NCBI GenBank assembly: GCA_029237695.1
Contig: CM055265.1
Location: forward strand, 122,782,834 to 122,846,833
DNA from: Conchocele bisecta
Taxonomy: Eukaryota; Mollusca; Bivalvia; Lucinida; Thyasiridae
Length of the DNA: 64,000 nucleotides
Direction: 5' to 3'
Shown: positions 1-12,314 of the stretch, one piece after another
Layout: each line of letters begins with the position of its first letter
Position numbering within the stretch: position 1 is the stretch's first letter
Made by a program: the position numbers and the translations under genes
The notes under the pieces: model-generated
The model's input: only the letters and a program-made list of their open reading frames with translations
Told to the model about the DNA's origin: nothing
Databases searched by the model: none

Positions 1-36
1 ATAGTTTGTGCCTAGTGAGTGGGCATGTACCTTTAA
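1..36. repeat. Right end of a TTAA-flanked transposon, cut by the window start
   Basis: The segment ends in GTGGGCATGTACCTTTAA. This is the same inverted terminus seen at 2776-2799, 14896-14921 and 25880-25906, each followed or closed by TTAA. Only the terminus is inside the window. Confidence 0.6.
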
Positions 37-721
37 ATGACATTAAAACTAGTACACAGTCGATGGCGCGCCAGAGAATGTAATTGAATGTAATCTGTAA
101 GACGAATCGGCAAATATTGTTTTTGTCCGGAAAACTGTTGATCTGACATCACGCTTATTCAAATTAAAAGAAAATATGGGTTGGGTTTGTCGGCCGACTA
201 GGTATTTTTCGTGTCGGCTGTACTCGGCCACCTGTATTTTTGCTGTCTATGTCACGCTAACCTTCATTTGAATGTATATACCCACTCACTAGGCACAACA
301 TGTTCTTTATATCGGAGACATCATCAGAGACATTTTCTAGCAAAATAAACATTCATTCACCATTACCCTACGTATTGATTGGCATTAATTATACATTTTA
401 TATCCGACATAAATTTCCACACTGATATTAAGGGCGATAACCATGTTTCCTTAAAATGTTAACGGACATTACTATTTATTCTCTGTATTCATTTTTTGAT
501 GTGCAAAGATCATACTTTATAATCTGATCGATTCTTTCAGGTGACGCATTTAATTAGTATAAATAACTAGAAATGGACGCTTGTCGACAAGCGCATGTGT
601 ATCCCCCTCCCCAGATACACAAGTAGTTTGAAACTAGAAAATGTGTTCATAGAACACGGATGCCTCACATATCACTTTGATAATAAATGAGGCCAAATTC
701 CAAGTGAATTTTTTTTTACCG

Positions 722-1408
722 GAGTTTTTGAAGCACCAAGTATGTGACCTTGACCCTGGGCTTGGCGGGGGCAGGACAAACATGGATTTGGCACAGGACA
801 GTAGAGGACCATTAGAGCAATGCGTATATGAAGTATGAAGCTGATCCGTGAAAGGGAACAGAAATTATAAGATATTTACCTGAGCGCTAAAATTTTTAAA
901 GCACCAAGTATGTGACCTTGACCCTAGGCTTGGCGGGGGCAGGACGAACATGGATTTGGCACAGGGCGGTAGAGGACCATTAGAGCAATGCGTATATGAA
1001 GTATGAAGCTGATCCGTGAAAGGGAACAGAAATTATAAGATATTTACCGGAGCGTTAAAGTTTTTGAAGCACCAAGTATGTGACCTTGACCCTGGCCTTG
1101 GCGGGGGCAGGATGAACGTGGATTTGGCACAGGGCGGTAGAGGACCATTAGAGCAATGCGTATATGAAGTATGAAGCTGATCCGTGAAAGGGAACAGAAA
1201 TTATAAGATATTTACCTGAGCGTTAATGTTTTTGAAGCACCAAGTATGTGACCTTGACCCTGGGCTTGGCGGGGGCAGGACGAACGTGGATTTGGCACAG
1301 GGCGGTAGAGGACCATTAGAGCAATGCGTATATGAAGTATGAAGCTGATCCGTGAAAACAGAAACTATAAGATATTTACCTGAGCGTTAAAGTTTTTGAA
1401 GCACTAAG
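722..1408. repeat. 168-bp tandem array, four units plus a partial one
   Basis: Units beginning TTTTTGAAGCACCAAGTATG recur near 725, 893, 1061, 1229 and 1393. The spacing is 164-168 bp and divergence is small. Each contains GTGACCTTGACCCTGG. No coding potential is seen. Confidence 0.9.
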
Positions 1409-1911
1409 TAGTATACTCTATGGCTCACTAGTCAATTATTGTTTTATTATATGATATTAATAGTCTGTATATAGCACTTACGACCTTATGCTACTAGATA
1501 AAAATTTAAAAAGAATTTGAGAAAAAAAAATGAAAAACAAAATGGATTTTTTTTTTTTTTTTTTTAAAAATTAAAGATAATAATGCTTGCTACTGGAGCC
1601 CAGAATTTTTTTTTAATAGTCCTATATTTATCTACATATATCTGCACAGGTCCACATAATGCCACAATGTTTTCATCACAGTTTACGGAAATGTAATATC
1701 CAATGTAGTAATTTACCTGTATAAATTACCTGTGGTCAAGAGTGGTCAAGACTGGTCAAGACTGGACATTTGCACATGCTAGCACATGCACGGGTGAATG
1801 GTTCTCCCAGTCTCTATTGTTCTCTCTACAGGTAAGGTATACAGAGCACACGAGAAAAGGTGTACAGAGCAGACGAGAAAACGGGTCTTCATGCATTATT
1901 GTCCAGTTTGT

Positions 1912-2545
1912 AGAGTGCGCAAAACAAAAAAGGGAGATAACTCAAAAATTAGCTACGCAAGAGTTGTCATTCTCGTGCGCGACACACCTCCGGGTCGTGG
2001 TCTATGCATGTGTGAAGTTTCATGAAAATATTCCAAAGGGTGGTCGCGTTATGCTCCGGACAGGAAATCAGTGCGCGAAAACAAAAAAGGGAGATAACTA
2101 AAAAATTAGCTATGCAAGAGTTGTCATTCTTGTGCACGACACACCTTCGGTTCGTGGTCTAATTGAATGTGTGAAGTTTCATAAAAATATTCCAAAGGGT
2201 GGTCGAGTTATGGTCAATCAGTGCGCGAAACAAAAAAGGGAGATAACTCAAAAATTAGATATGCAAGAGTTGTCATTCTTGTGCGCGACACACCTTCGGG
2301 TCGTGGTCTATGCATGTGTGAAGTTTCATGAAAATATTCCAAAGGGTGGTGGAGTTATGCTCCGGACACGAAATCAGTGCGAGAAACAAAAAAGGGAGAT
2401 AACTAAAAAATTAGCTATACAAGAGTTGTCATTCTTGTGCGCGACACACCTTCGGCTCGTGGTCTATGCATGTGTGAAGTTTCATGAAAATATTCCAAAG
2501 GGTGTTCGAGTTATGCTCCGGACAAGAAGTGTCTGCGGCGGACGC
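1912..2545. repeat. About 155-bp tandem array, four units
   Basis: AAAAAAGGGAGATAACT recurs near 1925, 2084, 2234 and 2390. Between the copies, GCGACACACCTTCGG and TGAAGTTTCATGAAAATATTCC are conserved. The open frames across it are by-products of the repeat. GGGAGATAACT is a word common in bivalve repeats. Confidence 0.85.
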
Positions 2546-2799
2546 GGATGCGGCCCGCTGTCAAATCCATAGTATCCCCCGACTCTGTCCGGGGGATACA
2601 ATTAAAATATGTCATGCCTCATTTGCATATGAAAATAGCCTGATACCACCGCGCGTCACTGTTAATTAAATAAATATTACTAAATGATTATATAGGTATA
2701 GTGGGCATTTTTAGGACTGGTGGAATAGTGACACAATTATACACTTATTTACTTCCTATAGAAATTTTGTGTGCCTACTGAGTGGACATGTACCTTTAA

Positions 2800-3650
2800 C
2801 TTAAGTTACACTATCGGTATTCCAATATGTAGACACACTCAGATAAATCTGCATTCATGTATACAACAATGTGTTACGTACATGTACATATTATATTGCA
2901 TCATATTTATGCAAGTCTTGGTTTACAGATGTTGTTCTATGGAAAACGATTTCATTCGTATTGACAATATTCTCTGCACTGTTTGTCGCAAATTTAAAAC
3001 TCACAGGCAAATTAACTTTCGGCACATGCGCAATATAAGATATCAACTTAGGTTTAAACGGGTTTACTGATAGTGGGGGAGGGTTAGTGCCGACGGCCGG
3101 TCAGACCCGACCCCGCTCTAACATTTGTGCAGACATAAAATTTGTTACCGCAATATCAGCTTGTTACACCACCTTGTGTTTGTTTTGGGAGTGTTACGGT
3201 TACCGTAGCATTTTGTCTTTTGGAGAGTCAACTCGCCTTGCAGTGATTGAGTATCGTAGCCTATTGTTCTGAAACAAGCAACCAAACTTCGAAGTCAGAG
3301 TGCAAATCTCAGTGGAAATTGCGTCAGCTAAGTTTTCTCGGCTCATATTATAGAGTTACATTAGTATGATCATTGCACATTAAAATATTGTCATTTGGTC
3401 TTGACATTTGGCATGAAAGCCACATGGGTGGTCTATACAATGAAAATATGGATGATAATAACAAAATACAATATATGAAGTTTCAAGTCAATCTTACGTA
3501 CGGTTGCAGAGATAATTGGTACTGGAAAACTTTAACGCAAATATTACGGACGGACGGAAGGACGGATGGACGGATGGACGGACAGAATGACAAAAAGCTA
3601 TATACCCCTCGACATACTTCGTATGCCGGGGGTATAAAAATAAATCTAGA
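2800..3650. other. No gene; repeat ending in (ACGG)n plus hairpin
   Basis: No supported gene. From about 3365 to 3640 there is a repeat fragment that ends with an ACGGACGG/ACGGATGG run (3546-3585). A hairpin follows with arms TATACCCCTCG...GGGGGTATA (3601-3637). This terminal module recurs near 27440-27510 and 61120-61190. Confidence 0.6.
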
Positions 3651-3850
3651 GAATAAATAGTTGTTTCTGTTAACCTACAAGGAAACATTATATCGCCCCT
3701 GATATCAAGCGTGGCAATTCGCATTTTGACATAAAACTTATAATAGTAAAAAAACGTTAATTTTGCCCGAAAAATGTCATATCTAAAGAATGGAAAAAAA
3801 AATATGTCTATATATATGTATATTACAACCTGAGATATGGGAGTGCATGT

Positions 3851-4082
3851 TTAACCTTTTCACCCCTAGGTAACTGGAATGGATTTTGATATGTTAATTT
3901 TGCAACCAATCCAATCATCACAAAATTATTTTCAAACTAGGGTAGTCCATTTATAAAAAGGGGGTGTTTTTGTTCTCAAAAGTATGAAAATTACTTGCAA
4001 AAAGTGCAGATCCTGATGACTCATCTGGATCTACACTTTTTGCCAATACCACTACACAGGTCTGTGGTGTTGAAAGGATTAA
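3851..4082. mobile_element. piggyBac-like MITE (TTAA...TTAA)
   Basis: TTAACCTTTTCACCCC at the left and GTTGAAAGGATTAA at the right are inverted ends flanked by TTAA. Inside, GCAGATCCTGATGACTCATCTGGATCTAC forms an imperfect palindrome shared with the other members of this family. Confidence 0.7.
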
Positions 4083-4474
4083 CAGGCAAAGCTAGGAAAC
4101 GCTAGGAATACCTCAGCAACAAACATGGTATTCTATTTGTCAGGTAATAGATTGGCGAGTGCAATAAGATCTGAACATGGAGTTCTTCATTTGCTAACAA
4201 ACAGCCATAGTTTTAAAGACTAGAATGTGTGTTGATGACAAGAATGGTACTCATATGTGGCTGTGACCAGTGCAGCTCCGATCGAATAGCAGTCCTGTAG
4301 AAACAAAATTGCTACCACGCTCCATACCTCTCGCGATAACCTATCGGAGGCGAGTTATTGTAGATAAGTCCTGTAGACTGATACAGAGGTTTGTTGTTAG
4401 AAGCATGGTGGGTGTTTCATTGATGGAATGAATGGTGACCAGTGCAGATTCTGATCAGATGCACAGACTGATCT

Positions 4475-4809
4475 GTAGCCGATTTCACCAACATTGCAAA
4501 GTATACTTTTCTAGTAATCATTTATTTTTCCCGAAATGCATTATTTCATATAGAGCTAACGACTGGGATCTGAGACCAGCTTAGCTCCTGTAGCCAATTT
4601 CACGATTTCACGAACATGGCAAAGTATACTTTTCTAGCAAAGTATTCTTTGAGGGAGTAATCATTTATTTTTCCTGAAATGCATTATTTCATATAGAACT
4701 AACGACTGCATATATTTGATGATTAAAAGTATGCAGAATTATTATACTGAATTTATTACATTTTCACAGCCAAAATGGCTGTGATAATGTAATAAATTCA
4801 GTATAATAA
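4475..4809. mobile_element. MITE with 71-bp terminal palindrome (TATACTGAATTTATTACA family)
   Basis: GCAAAGTATACTTTTCTAGCAAAGTAT precedes AT-rich sequence and then a near-perfect palindrome at 4739-4809, whose arms read TTATTATACTGAATTTATTA. The same palindrome occurs at 6982-7052, 15060-15130, 47329-47394 and 56873-56942. The copy at 56782-57092 shows the full two-armed structure. Confidence 0.75.
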
Positions 4810-5935
4810 CAAGAAACGAGGCAAAGCCACGAAGGCCAGGTTTTTCCCAAGCATAGACACTTGTATAACATAATTATACCCATTTTTTGTAGACTAGATG
4901 GCCGTGGCCTGCATGTCGCACCTTGGGGCGAGGCATAGATACTAAAAAAAGAGATATAGTAGATGGAAAAACTTTAACCAAAATACTTTAACCGGACACA
5001 CGGACGTACGGACGGACGGACGTATGCCAAAATGCCGACTATATCGCGCTTTCCGCAAGCGGGCGCGACAATGATGATAAACACCCATGTGAAGTATCAA
5101 GGTAATGAGTGAAGCAGTTGCAGAGATATAGTACACGAAAAAACTTTAACAAAAAAATTCAAAGTAATTTGACCTTGACATTGGGCACGGTTGGGGGTTA
5201 GAGTGAAAATATGGATGATGATAAACACCCATGGGCGAAGCAATTGCAGAGATATAGTATAACGAAAAACTTTAACCAAAAAACTTTAACCAGACGTACG
5301 TTAAAAAGTTAACGTTGAAAATGGCTAAGTCAATTACGTAGAAATAATAGGTCAAGGTAAAAAAAAAAATGGTCACATATTGGATAGTTGTATGTGGTGG
5401 GCAACCCTTGGTCATGAAGCTGTGAAAGTTTGTTGGTCATAGGTGGTACAGTACCAAAGAAATGGACTTAAACACGAAAACTTAACATTGTAAACGCGAA
5501 AACTTAACATTGAAAATGGCTAAGTTGACTGCGCGGAAAAAATTGGTCAAGTTAAAAAAAAAGGTAACATGTTGGATAGTGATATGTGGTGGGCACCCCT
5601 TGGTTATGAAGCTGTGAAAGTTTGTTGGTTCTATGAGGTACAGTAACAAAGAAATGGACTCAAACACGAAAACTTAACATTGATTGTGGACGCCGCTCGC
5701 CGCCCAATGCCCGCCGCCCGCCCGGCTTTCGCCAATCCAATAGCCTGGATTTTTTTTCAAAAAAAAAAACCTGGCTAAAAATGAATAAATTTATCCTAAA
5801 ATTGAAAATTTCTCCCGCATACGGTACTTTGCAATGTTGGTGAAATAGGCTACAGGAGCTACACTGGTTGCAAAACTCATAAGCTCCATTTCTCCAGAAA
5901 CAGCCACATGTGTGTATTACCACAGTTGCAAGAAT
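4810..5935. repeat. Mixed tandem-repeat debris
   Basis: AACGAGGCAAAGCCACGAAGG at 4812 opens a module also found at about 22918 and 23592. It runs through an ACGGACGG stretch near 4995 into the CGCGCTTTCCGCAAGCGGG unit (5046). That unit is amplified at 23.8-24.6 kb. Two units of a second repeat (GGATAGT..TATGTGGTGGGC, near 5383 and 5573) follow. A GC-rich tail, CGCCCGGCTTTCGCCAATCC, is also seen at 19.67 and 24.85 kb. No gene is seen. Confidence 0.7.
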
Positions 5936-6221
5936 GCGTCTTGAGACTGGATTGTCACTAGATTGTGCTTTAAAGTCAGGGGTGACTACAATTTATTTTG
6001 CCTGGGGGGTTAGGCAACATGATTTTAAATGAACTTGCCCAATTATGCGAGAATTTTGATTTATCTAATGAAGTTTAATAGCCTGATCCGAGATGGGCGA
6101 GTAACGAAACTGGAAATGTTCAACCCATGCCGTCATAATGTTAAATCCTTCAAATTAACAACCAAGGACAGCAAAGTGTGCAATTACAGGTCATCCCACG
6201 TGACCTTTTGAATAAGGTACA

Positions 6222-6612
6222 CGCCGAATTTGGAAGAAAATCACTCGATTCGAGATAAGAAAATGTCAATTTCTCAGCAGTCCAGTAGTTTTCCCGGTTG
6301 TAACGCGCATTATGCTAAACATTATACATGTAGTGTGTGAACCGTATCCACGCTTTTCAGACTCGGGAAAACAAAGTTCCCGAATGTTTGGGAAAACCGG
6401 ATTGTTTAGCTTAATGCGGGTTACAACCGGGAAAACTACTGGCATTACCGGGTATCAAAATCGGTTGCGTACAAGCTGAGAAATTGACATTCTTATCTCG
6501 AATCGAGTTATTTTCTTCCAAATTCGGTGTCACGCGATCGGTTGCGTACAAGCTGAGAAATTGACATTTTCTTATCTCGAATCAAGTTATTTTCTTCCAA
6601 ATTCGGTGTCAC
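6222..6612. mobile_element. Foldback MITE abutting the MLYCD exon
   Basis: The arms CGAATTTGGAAGAAAAT (6224) and ATTTTCTTCCAAATTCG are inverted. An inner pair, AGTAGTTTTCCCGGTTGTAAC and its complement (6288-6310 and 6421-6443), forms a long stem. About 60 bp of the right arm is duplicated (6473-6533 and 6540-6611). The element ends some 20 bp from the MLYCD splice donor at 6629-6630. Confidence 0.7.
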
Positions 6613-6630
6613 GCGGGATGACCACCTTAC

Positions 6631-6771
6631 CAGGATATCAGCCCTCATGTCGACGAGGAATTTAACCCCACCCTCAATCCGGCCTATCTGACTGAACAGC
6701 TGCTGGTATTGGGCGGTCAGCGTACTTCGCAGTCGCTCCTCAGCCTTCAACATGATCGCCTCGCCTCTTTC
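6631..6771 (-). CDS. MLYCD: Malonyl-CoA decarboxylase, internal exon
   Basis: This exon encodes part of the N-terminal helical domain of malonyl-CoA decarboxylase. The enzyme converts malonyl-CoA to acetyl-CoA and CO2 in mitochondria and peroxisomes, relieving inhibition of fatty-acid import. The 47 codons start ERGEAIMLKAEERLR and contain GRIEGGVKFLVDMRADIL. These align with the family segment around AEDRLR...LDGGVRFLVQLRADLLE as I remember it. The acceptor CAG lies at 6774-6772 and the donor GT at 6630-6629 on the minus strand. Both boundaries are in phase 0, so it joins exactly to the 14172-14312 exon. There is no frameshift. The decarboxylase (acetyltransferase-like) domain exons would lie left of the window. 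Confidence 0.85.
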
Positions 6772-6981
6772 CTGAAATGTGGCTGCGACTGGAGAAATGG
6801 GGCTTATGGGATCTGAGACCAGCTTAGCTCCTGTAGCCAATTTCACGATTTCACGAACATGGCAAAGTATACTTTTCTAGCAAAGTATTCTTTGAGGGAG
6901 TAATCATTTATTTTTCCCGAAATGCATTATTTCATATAGAACTAACCGTTGCATATATTTGATGATTACAAGTATGCAGAA

Positions 6982-7052
6982 TTATTATACTGAATGTATT
7001 ACATTATCACAGCCAAAATGGCTGTGATAATGTAATAAATTCAGTACAATAA
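6982..7052. repeat. 71-bp palindrome of the TATACTGAATTTATTACA family
   Basis: A near-perfect inverted repeat centred on CAAAATGGCTG. It is preceded (from 6833) by the usual TTCACGAACATGGCAAAGTATAC arm and is one of five copies in the window. Confidence 0.8.
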
Positions 7053-7319
7053 CAAGAGCTGTAGGAGAACAGCATAGCTCGACTACGAGGGTGTCGATGT
7101 ACACATAGCTTGACAAAGAAGGTGGCTGCGGCCTACATAAAAACCTTAACCAAGGTTGACTAAAAACATTCACCAAGGGAAACTAGAAATGTGGCCTGTC
7201 GGCACACGAATACCCCCACTGGCAGCCAAAGAAAACGAAGCATTTTTTATCATAAGCCATTTAGCCGAGCATTAAGGTTTCAAACGCATCAAGTCTGTGA
7301 CCTTGACCCTGGGCATAGT

Positions 7320-8870
7320 GTGATAATCCATGCATCGGTGTAGAAGATATAGAGCGGAAGGGAATTTCAATAGGTTTTACCTTTGACCTTCAACTATGAC
7401 CTTGACCTTGGACGTAGGTGCGTGGTTATTGATCGAGACACACCTTCTCATCCTGAGAAACATTTGTGCCAAGGCATTTGATAATGCATGCATCGGTGTA
7501 GAAGATATAGAGCGGAAGGGAATTTCAATAGGTTTGACCTTTGACCTTCAACTGTGACCTTGACCTTGGACGTAGGTGCGTGGTTATTGATTGCGACACA
7601 CCTTCTCATCATGAGAAACATCTGTGCCAAGCCATTTGATAATCCATGCATCGGTGTAGAAGATATAGAGCGGAAGGGAATTTCAATAGGTTTTACCTTT
7701 GACCTTCAACTATGACCTTGACCTTGGACGTAGGTGCGTGGTTATTGATCGAGACACACCTTCTCATCCTGAGAAACATTTGTGCCAAGGCATTTGATAA
7801 TCCATGCATCGGTGTAGAAGATATAGAGCGGAAGGGAATTTCAATAGGTTTGACCTTTGACCTTCAACTGTGACCTTGGACGTAGGTGCGTGGTTAGCGT
7901 GGTTAGCAATTTGATAATCCATGCATCAGTGTAGAAGATATAGAGCGGAAGGGAATTTCAATAGGTTTGACCTTTGACCTTCAACTGTGACCTTGGACAT
8001 AGGTGTGTGGTTATTGATCGGGACACACCTTCTCATCACGAGAAACATTTGTGCCAAGCCATTTGATAATCCATGCATCGGTGTAGAAGACATAGAGAGG
8101 AAGGGAAGTTCGATAGGTTTGACCTTTGACCTTCAACAGTGACCTTGACCTTGGACAGTAGTGCGGTGCGTGTTATTGATCGCGACACCTTCATTGTGAC
8201 ATTTGTCCAAGCCATTTGGGAATTTCAATATTTTTTACCTTTGAGCTTCAACTGTGACCTTGACCTTGGATGTAGGTGCGTGGTTATTGACCGCGACACA
8301 CCTTCTCATCCTGAGAAACATTTGTGCCAAGGCATTTGATAATCCATGCATCGGTGTAGAAGATATAGAGCGGAAGGGAATTTCAATAGGTTTGACCTTT
8401 GACCTTCAACTGTGACCTTGACCTTGGACGTAGGTGCGTGGTTATTGATTGTGACACACCTTCTCAACATGAGAAACATCTGTACCAAGCCATTTGATAA
8501 TCCATGCATCGGTGTAGAAGATATAGAACGGAAGGGAATTTCAATAGGTTTGACCTTCAACTGTGACCTTGAACGTAGGTGCGTGGTTAGCAATTTGATA
8601 ATCCATGCATCAGTGTAGAATATAGAGCGGAAGGGAATTTCAATAGGTTTGACCTTTGACCTTCAACTGTGACCTTGACCTTGGACGTAGGTGCGTGGTT
8701 ATTGATGGCGACACACCTTCTCATCATGAGAAACATTTGTGCCAAGCCATTTGATAATCCATGCATCGGTGTAGAAGATATAGAGCGGAAGGGAATTTCA
8801 ATAGGTTTGACCTTTGACCTTCAACAGTGACCTTGACCTTGGACGTAGATGCGTGGTTTTCCAAGTATGG
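7320..8870. repeat. About 157-bp tandem array, about ten units
   Basis: GATAATCCATGCATCGGTGT (or close variants) recurs near 7323, 7479, 7637, 7797, 7914, 8065, 8338, 8497, 8597 and 8754. Some units are shortened. Conserved inside are TTTGACCTTTGACCTTCAAC and GACGTAGGTGCGTGGTTA. The open frames on either strand are repeat artefacts. Confidence 0.9.
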
Positions 8871-10430
8871 TTGCTGTAGGCCCAGGAGTATTCCATATAC
8901 AAGCTTGAGTAAAAAACGTAACCAAGGGGAGATAACTAAGTAATCCAAGGATAAAAGTAGGTCAAGGTGAAATATAGGTCAGGGATTATTGATGTACATC
9001 ACTAGGAGATGAAGTTGTCCAAGTATGGTTGATGTAGGCCCAGAAGTATTCCATATACAAGCTTGACTATAAACATTAACCAAGTAATTGAAGGTTAAAT
9101 GTAGGTGAAGGTAAAATAAAGGTCAGGGGTTATTGATGTACATCCATATGAGAAAAAGTTATCCAAGTATGGTGTCTGTATGCACAATAGTATTCCATCT
9201 ACAAGCTTGACTAAAAACCTTAACCAAGGTTGAGTAAAAACCTTAACCAAGGGGAATTAAGTAAGTAATTTAAGGTTAAATGTAGGTCAAGGTCAAATAT
9301 AGGTCAGGGGTTGTTGATGTACATCACTAGGAGATGAGGTTGTCCAAGTATGGTTGGTGGTGTAGGGCCATGAGTATTCCATCTACAAGCTTGACTAAAA
9401 ACCTTAACCAAAGAGAATTAAGTAAGTAATTCAAGAGGAAATGTAGGTCAAGGTCAAATATAGATCAGGGGTTATTGATGTACATCACTATGAGAAAAGG
9501 TTGTCCAATTATGGTTTCTGTATGCACAATAGTATTCCATGTACAAGCTTGAGTAAAAAGCTTAACCAAGGTCGAGTAAAAACCTTAACCAAGGGGAATT
9601 AAGTAAGTAATTCAAGGTTAAATGTAGGTCAAGGTCAAATATAGGTCAGGGGTTGTTGATGTACATCACTAGGAGATGAAGTTGTCCAAGTATGGTTGGT
9701 GTAGGGCCAGGAGTATTCCATCTACAAGCTTGACTAAAAACGTTAACCAAGGGGAATTAAGCAATTCAAGAGGAAATGTAGGTCAAGGTCAAATATAGAT
9801 CAGGGGTTGTTGATGTACATCACTAGGAGATGAAGTTGTCCAAGTATGGTGGGTGTAGGGCCAGTAGTATTCCATATAGAAGGTTGACTAAAAACCTTAA
9901 CCAAAAGGAATTAAGTAAGTAATTGAAGAGGAAATGTAGGTGAAGGTCAAATATAGATCAGGGGTTATTGATGTACATACCTATGAGAAAAGGTTGTCGA
10001 AGTATGGTGTCTGGATGCACAATAGTATTCAATGTACAAGCTTGAAAAAAAACCTTAACCAAGGTTGACTAAAAACTTCACAAGGGGAATTAAGTAAGTA
10101 ATTCAAGAGGAAATGTAGTCAAGGTCAAATATAGATCAGGGTTTTTAATTGATGTGCATCACTAGGAGATGAAGTTGTCCAAGTATGGTGGTGTAGGGCC
10201 AGTAGTATTGCATATACAAACTTGACTAAAAACCTTAACCAAGGTTGACTAAAAACCTTAACCAAGGGGAATTAACCAAGTAATTCAAGAGGAAATGTAG
10301 GTCAAGGTCAAATATAGATCAGGGGTTATTGATGTACATCACTAGGAGATGAAGTTGTCCAAGTATGGTGGGTGTAGGGCCAGTAGTATTCCATATACAA
10401 GCTTGACTAAAAACCTTAACCAAGGCGTGA
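8870..10430. repeat. About 165-bp tandem array, about nine units
   Basis: GGTTATTGATGTACATC recurs near 8976, 9138, 9309, 9473, 9651, 9807, 9964, 10147 and 10324. It alternates with CAAGCTTGACTAAAAACC and TTAACCAAGGGGAATTAAG. The reverse complement of this array fills 57.4-59.2 kb. Confidence 0.9.
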
Positions 10431-10495
10431 CGGTGACGCCGACGCCGGGGTGACAACATAAGCTCTACTTATTCTTCGAATAGTCGAGCTAAAAA

Positions 10496-11261
10496 TTAAT
10501 AAATTTCTCCTAAAATTGAAAATTTCTCCCTCAAAGTATACTTTGCTAGAAAAGTATACTTTGCAATGTTGGTGAAATAGGCTACTGCTTAGCTCCTGAT
10601 CAATACCACACTTCTGTAGGTTGATAATGGTCTATATTGCCTTTTAGAAGCCTCACTGGTGTTCACAGCTACTGGAGAAATGGGGTTATGGGATTTATGA
10701 CCACAGGGCTCCAGATAAGGAATTAGTAATTGAGTATTGTCACTCTATCATTTCTGTAGCGATTGGGTATTTCAAAATGTTGATTTGGTAAAATAAAATC
10801 ACACTACTGTTTACACATCAACAGACAGTAATTATTGAATTCAAAATGAAAACATGTCTTGGCATTTCATTAGAATTGTCTCATGGGAGACAATTCTAAT
10901 GAAATACCAAGATGTGCTTTCATGGAAAATAAGAAAAATATGCTATATTTGTGGTCGCTACTCGCTACTTCTGATTTCAATTGGTTTTCTTGGCAATTTT
11001 AATTGGGAATTTAAGCAAATACGCAGCTTATCTGGAGCTCTGTGACCAGGACAGTTCCTTAGCACACTGCTGTTGTATGATGGCATCTATATTGCTTGTT
11101 AGAAGCCAGATGGGTGTTTCATTGATGGGACTGCCACTGGAAAAATGGGGGTATGGGATTTATGACCAGTGTAGCTCCTGATCAAATGGCCCACTCCTCT
11201 AGCCCGACAACAATATATATTGCTTGTTAGAAGCAAGACGGCTCTGGCTAGTAAGCTGGTC
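10496..11261. repeat. Repeat debris with a 54-bp palindrome, no gene
   Basis: An arm of the GTATACTTTGCTAG MITE family lies near 10530-10585. A palindrome at 10858-10911 (CTTGGCATTTCATTAGAATT...AATTCTAATGAAATACCAAG) recurs at 20678-20731 and, diverged, inside 17858-18092. The AGCTCCTGATCAAATGG repeat follows. No gene is seen. Confidence 0.6.
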
Positions 11262-11504
11262 TTAACCCTTTCAACACCAAGTAACTTAATAGGATGTTCC
11301 ATGCCAATGTTTCACGCTATTTCATTAATTTTGTTCATTCAAATTATCCCATTCTTCTAAAAGGGTAATCTGTACGACGTTTAAAATTATTATTAACAAA
11401 CAGTGGAGATCCTGATGAGACGGCTCGTTACGAGCCGGCTCATCTGGATCTGCACTGTTTGCAAACATTGTCTCTATAGAGGTCTGTGGTGTTGAAAGGG
11501 TTAA
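11262..11504. mobile_element. piggyBac-like MITE (TTAACCCTTTCAACACC)
   Basis: The ends TTAACCCTTTCAACACC and GGTGTTGAAAGGGTTAA are perfect inverted repeats. The inner palindrome GAGATCCTGATGAGACGG...CCGGCTCATCTGGATCTGC is the family signature. There is no coding capacity. Confidence 0.85.
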
Positions 11505-12215
11505 AGTATATTATCTGAGGTCTATTTAAGTATTGGCTCCGGGATGTGCTGTGACAATGTAGGTAATAACATAGCTCCAGATAAGTGCGTATTGGCGTAT
11601 TTTATATTTATTTTAGCAGAATACGCATTGATTATCAAAAGTGGGAGTACAAAAGACTCACAGCTATGTGAAAATTGATTTTCAAATCGAGTAGTAAAAA
11701 ATACTGTAATAAATTTGAAAATTTACTTACAGTGTTTGCTTTTTGCAGCTCAAATAAGTGATTTTTTATTTTTTTATCATTTGTTCGCTATTTAATAATA
11801 CGCATTGAATTTGAAATATGGGGGTATAATACTCTTTAAATACGAAGCTTATCTGGAGCTCTGTAATAAGTTCTACTAGTATACACCATGGCTTGTCACA
11901 TGGTATCTTAAGTTTGTAATATATCTTAACTTCGTGAAATATTCATCATTTCATAATTTATATGTGGCTGTGGCTGGAGAAATGGGGCTTATGGCATTTG
12001 CGACCAGTGCATACCCAGATCAGCTTGTGCATAAACACAATCTGATCAGGATCTGCACCAGGGTGTGGGATCATGTGATTTCAGAACGCCGTGACATCAT
12101 GGTTTTAGAGGCGTTTACAATAGATTTTTCTGAAACAGAACCCAACAAATACGGGATAGGTTGATCTTTATTATATAGTTTGCTTTAATCTAATAATTCT
12201 GTCGTAAAACTTTCA

Positions 12216-12314
12216 GTTTTTTTCTTACATTCAAATGCTCTAGATTTTTATTTACATTGACGGTAACCGTCAATGTAAATAAAAATCTAGAGCATTTGAA
12301 TGTAAGAAAAAAAC
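12216..12314. repeat. Perfect 99-bp palindrome
   Basis: Two 49-bp arms around a single A (12265) are exact reverse complements. They start GTTTTTTTCTTACATTC and end GAATGTAAGAAAAAAAC. No internal loop or coding content is seen. It could form a cruciform or be a very young foldback element. Confidence 0.9.

Larger units (their letters stand above)
268..2799. mobile_element. TTAA-flanked DNA transposon relic carrying two tandem arrays
   Basis: The left end (CCCACTCACTAGGCACAACATG, diverged in its first bases) and the right end (TGTGCCTACTGAGTGGACATG) are inverted copies of each other. The first 270 bp match, in reverse complement, the right half of the shorter element at 14404-14921. The last 120 bp match that element's left half. 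The middle is filled by two unrelated tandem arrays (about 722-1410 and 1912-2540). I see no transposase. TTAA target duplication would fit a piggyBac-like mechanism, but the terminal bases are not the usual CCC. Confidence 0.6.
7051..10495. mobile_element. Array-bearing transposon, copy 1 (inverse of 57380-59270)
   Basis: The left end, AACAAGAGCTGTAGGAGAAC...TAGCTCGACTACGAGG, and the right end, CTTATTCTTCGAATAGTCGAGC, are both found in reverse complement at the two ends of 57380-59270. Both copies carry the same CTTAACCAAGG/GTTATTGATGTACATC array. This copy has in addition a different array (about 7320-8870). The architecture, short unique ends around a minisatellite with no coding sequence, resembles bivalve non-autonomous Helitron/pearl-type elements. 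That assignment is inference. Confidence 0.6.

Noticed and set aside
7448..8948. Several 65-95-codon ORFs on both strands
   Set aside because: They are the same tandem-repeat unit read in different frames.
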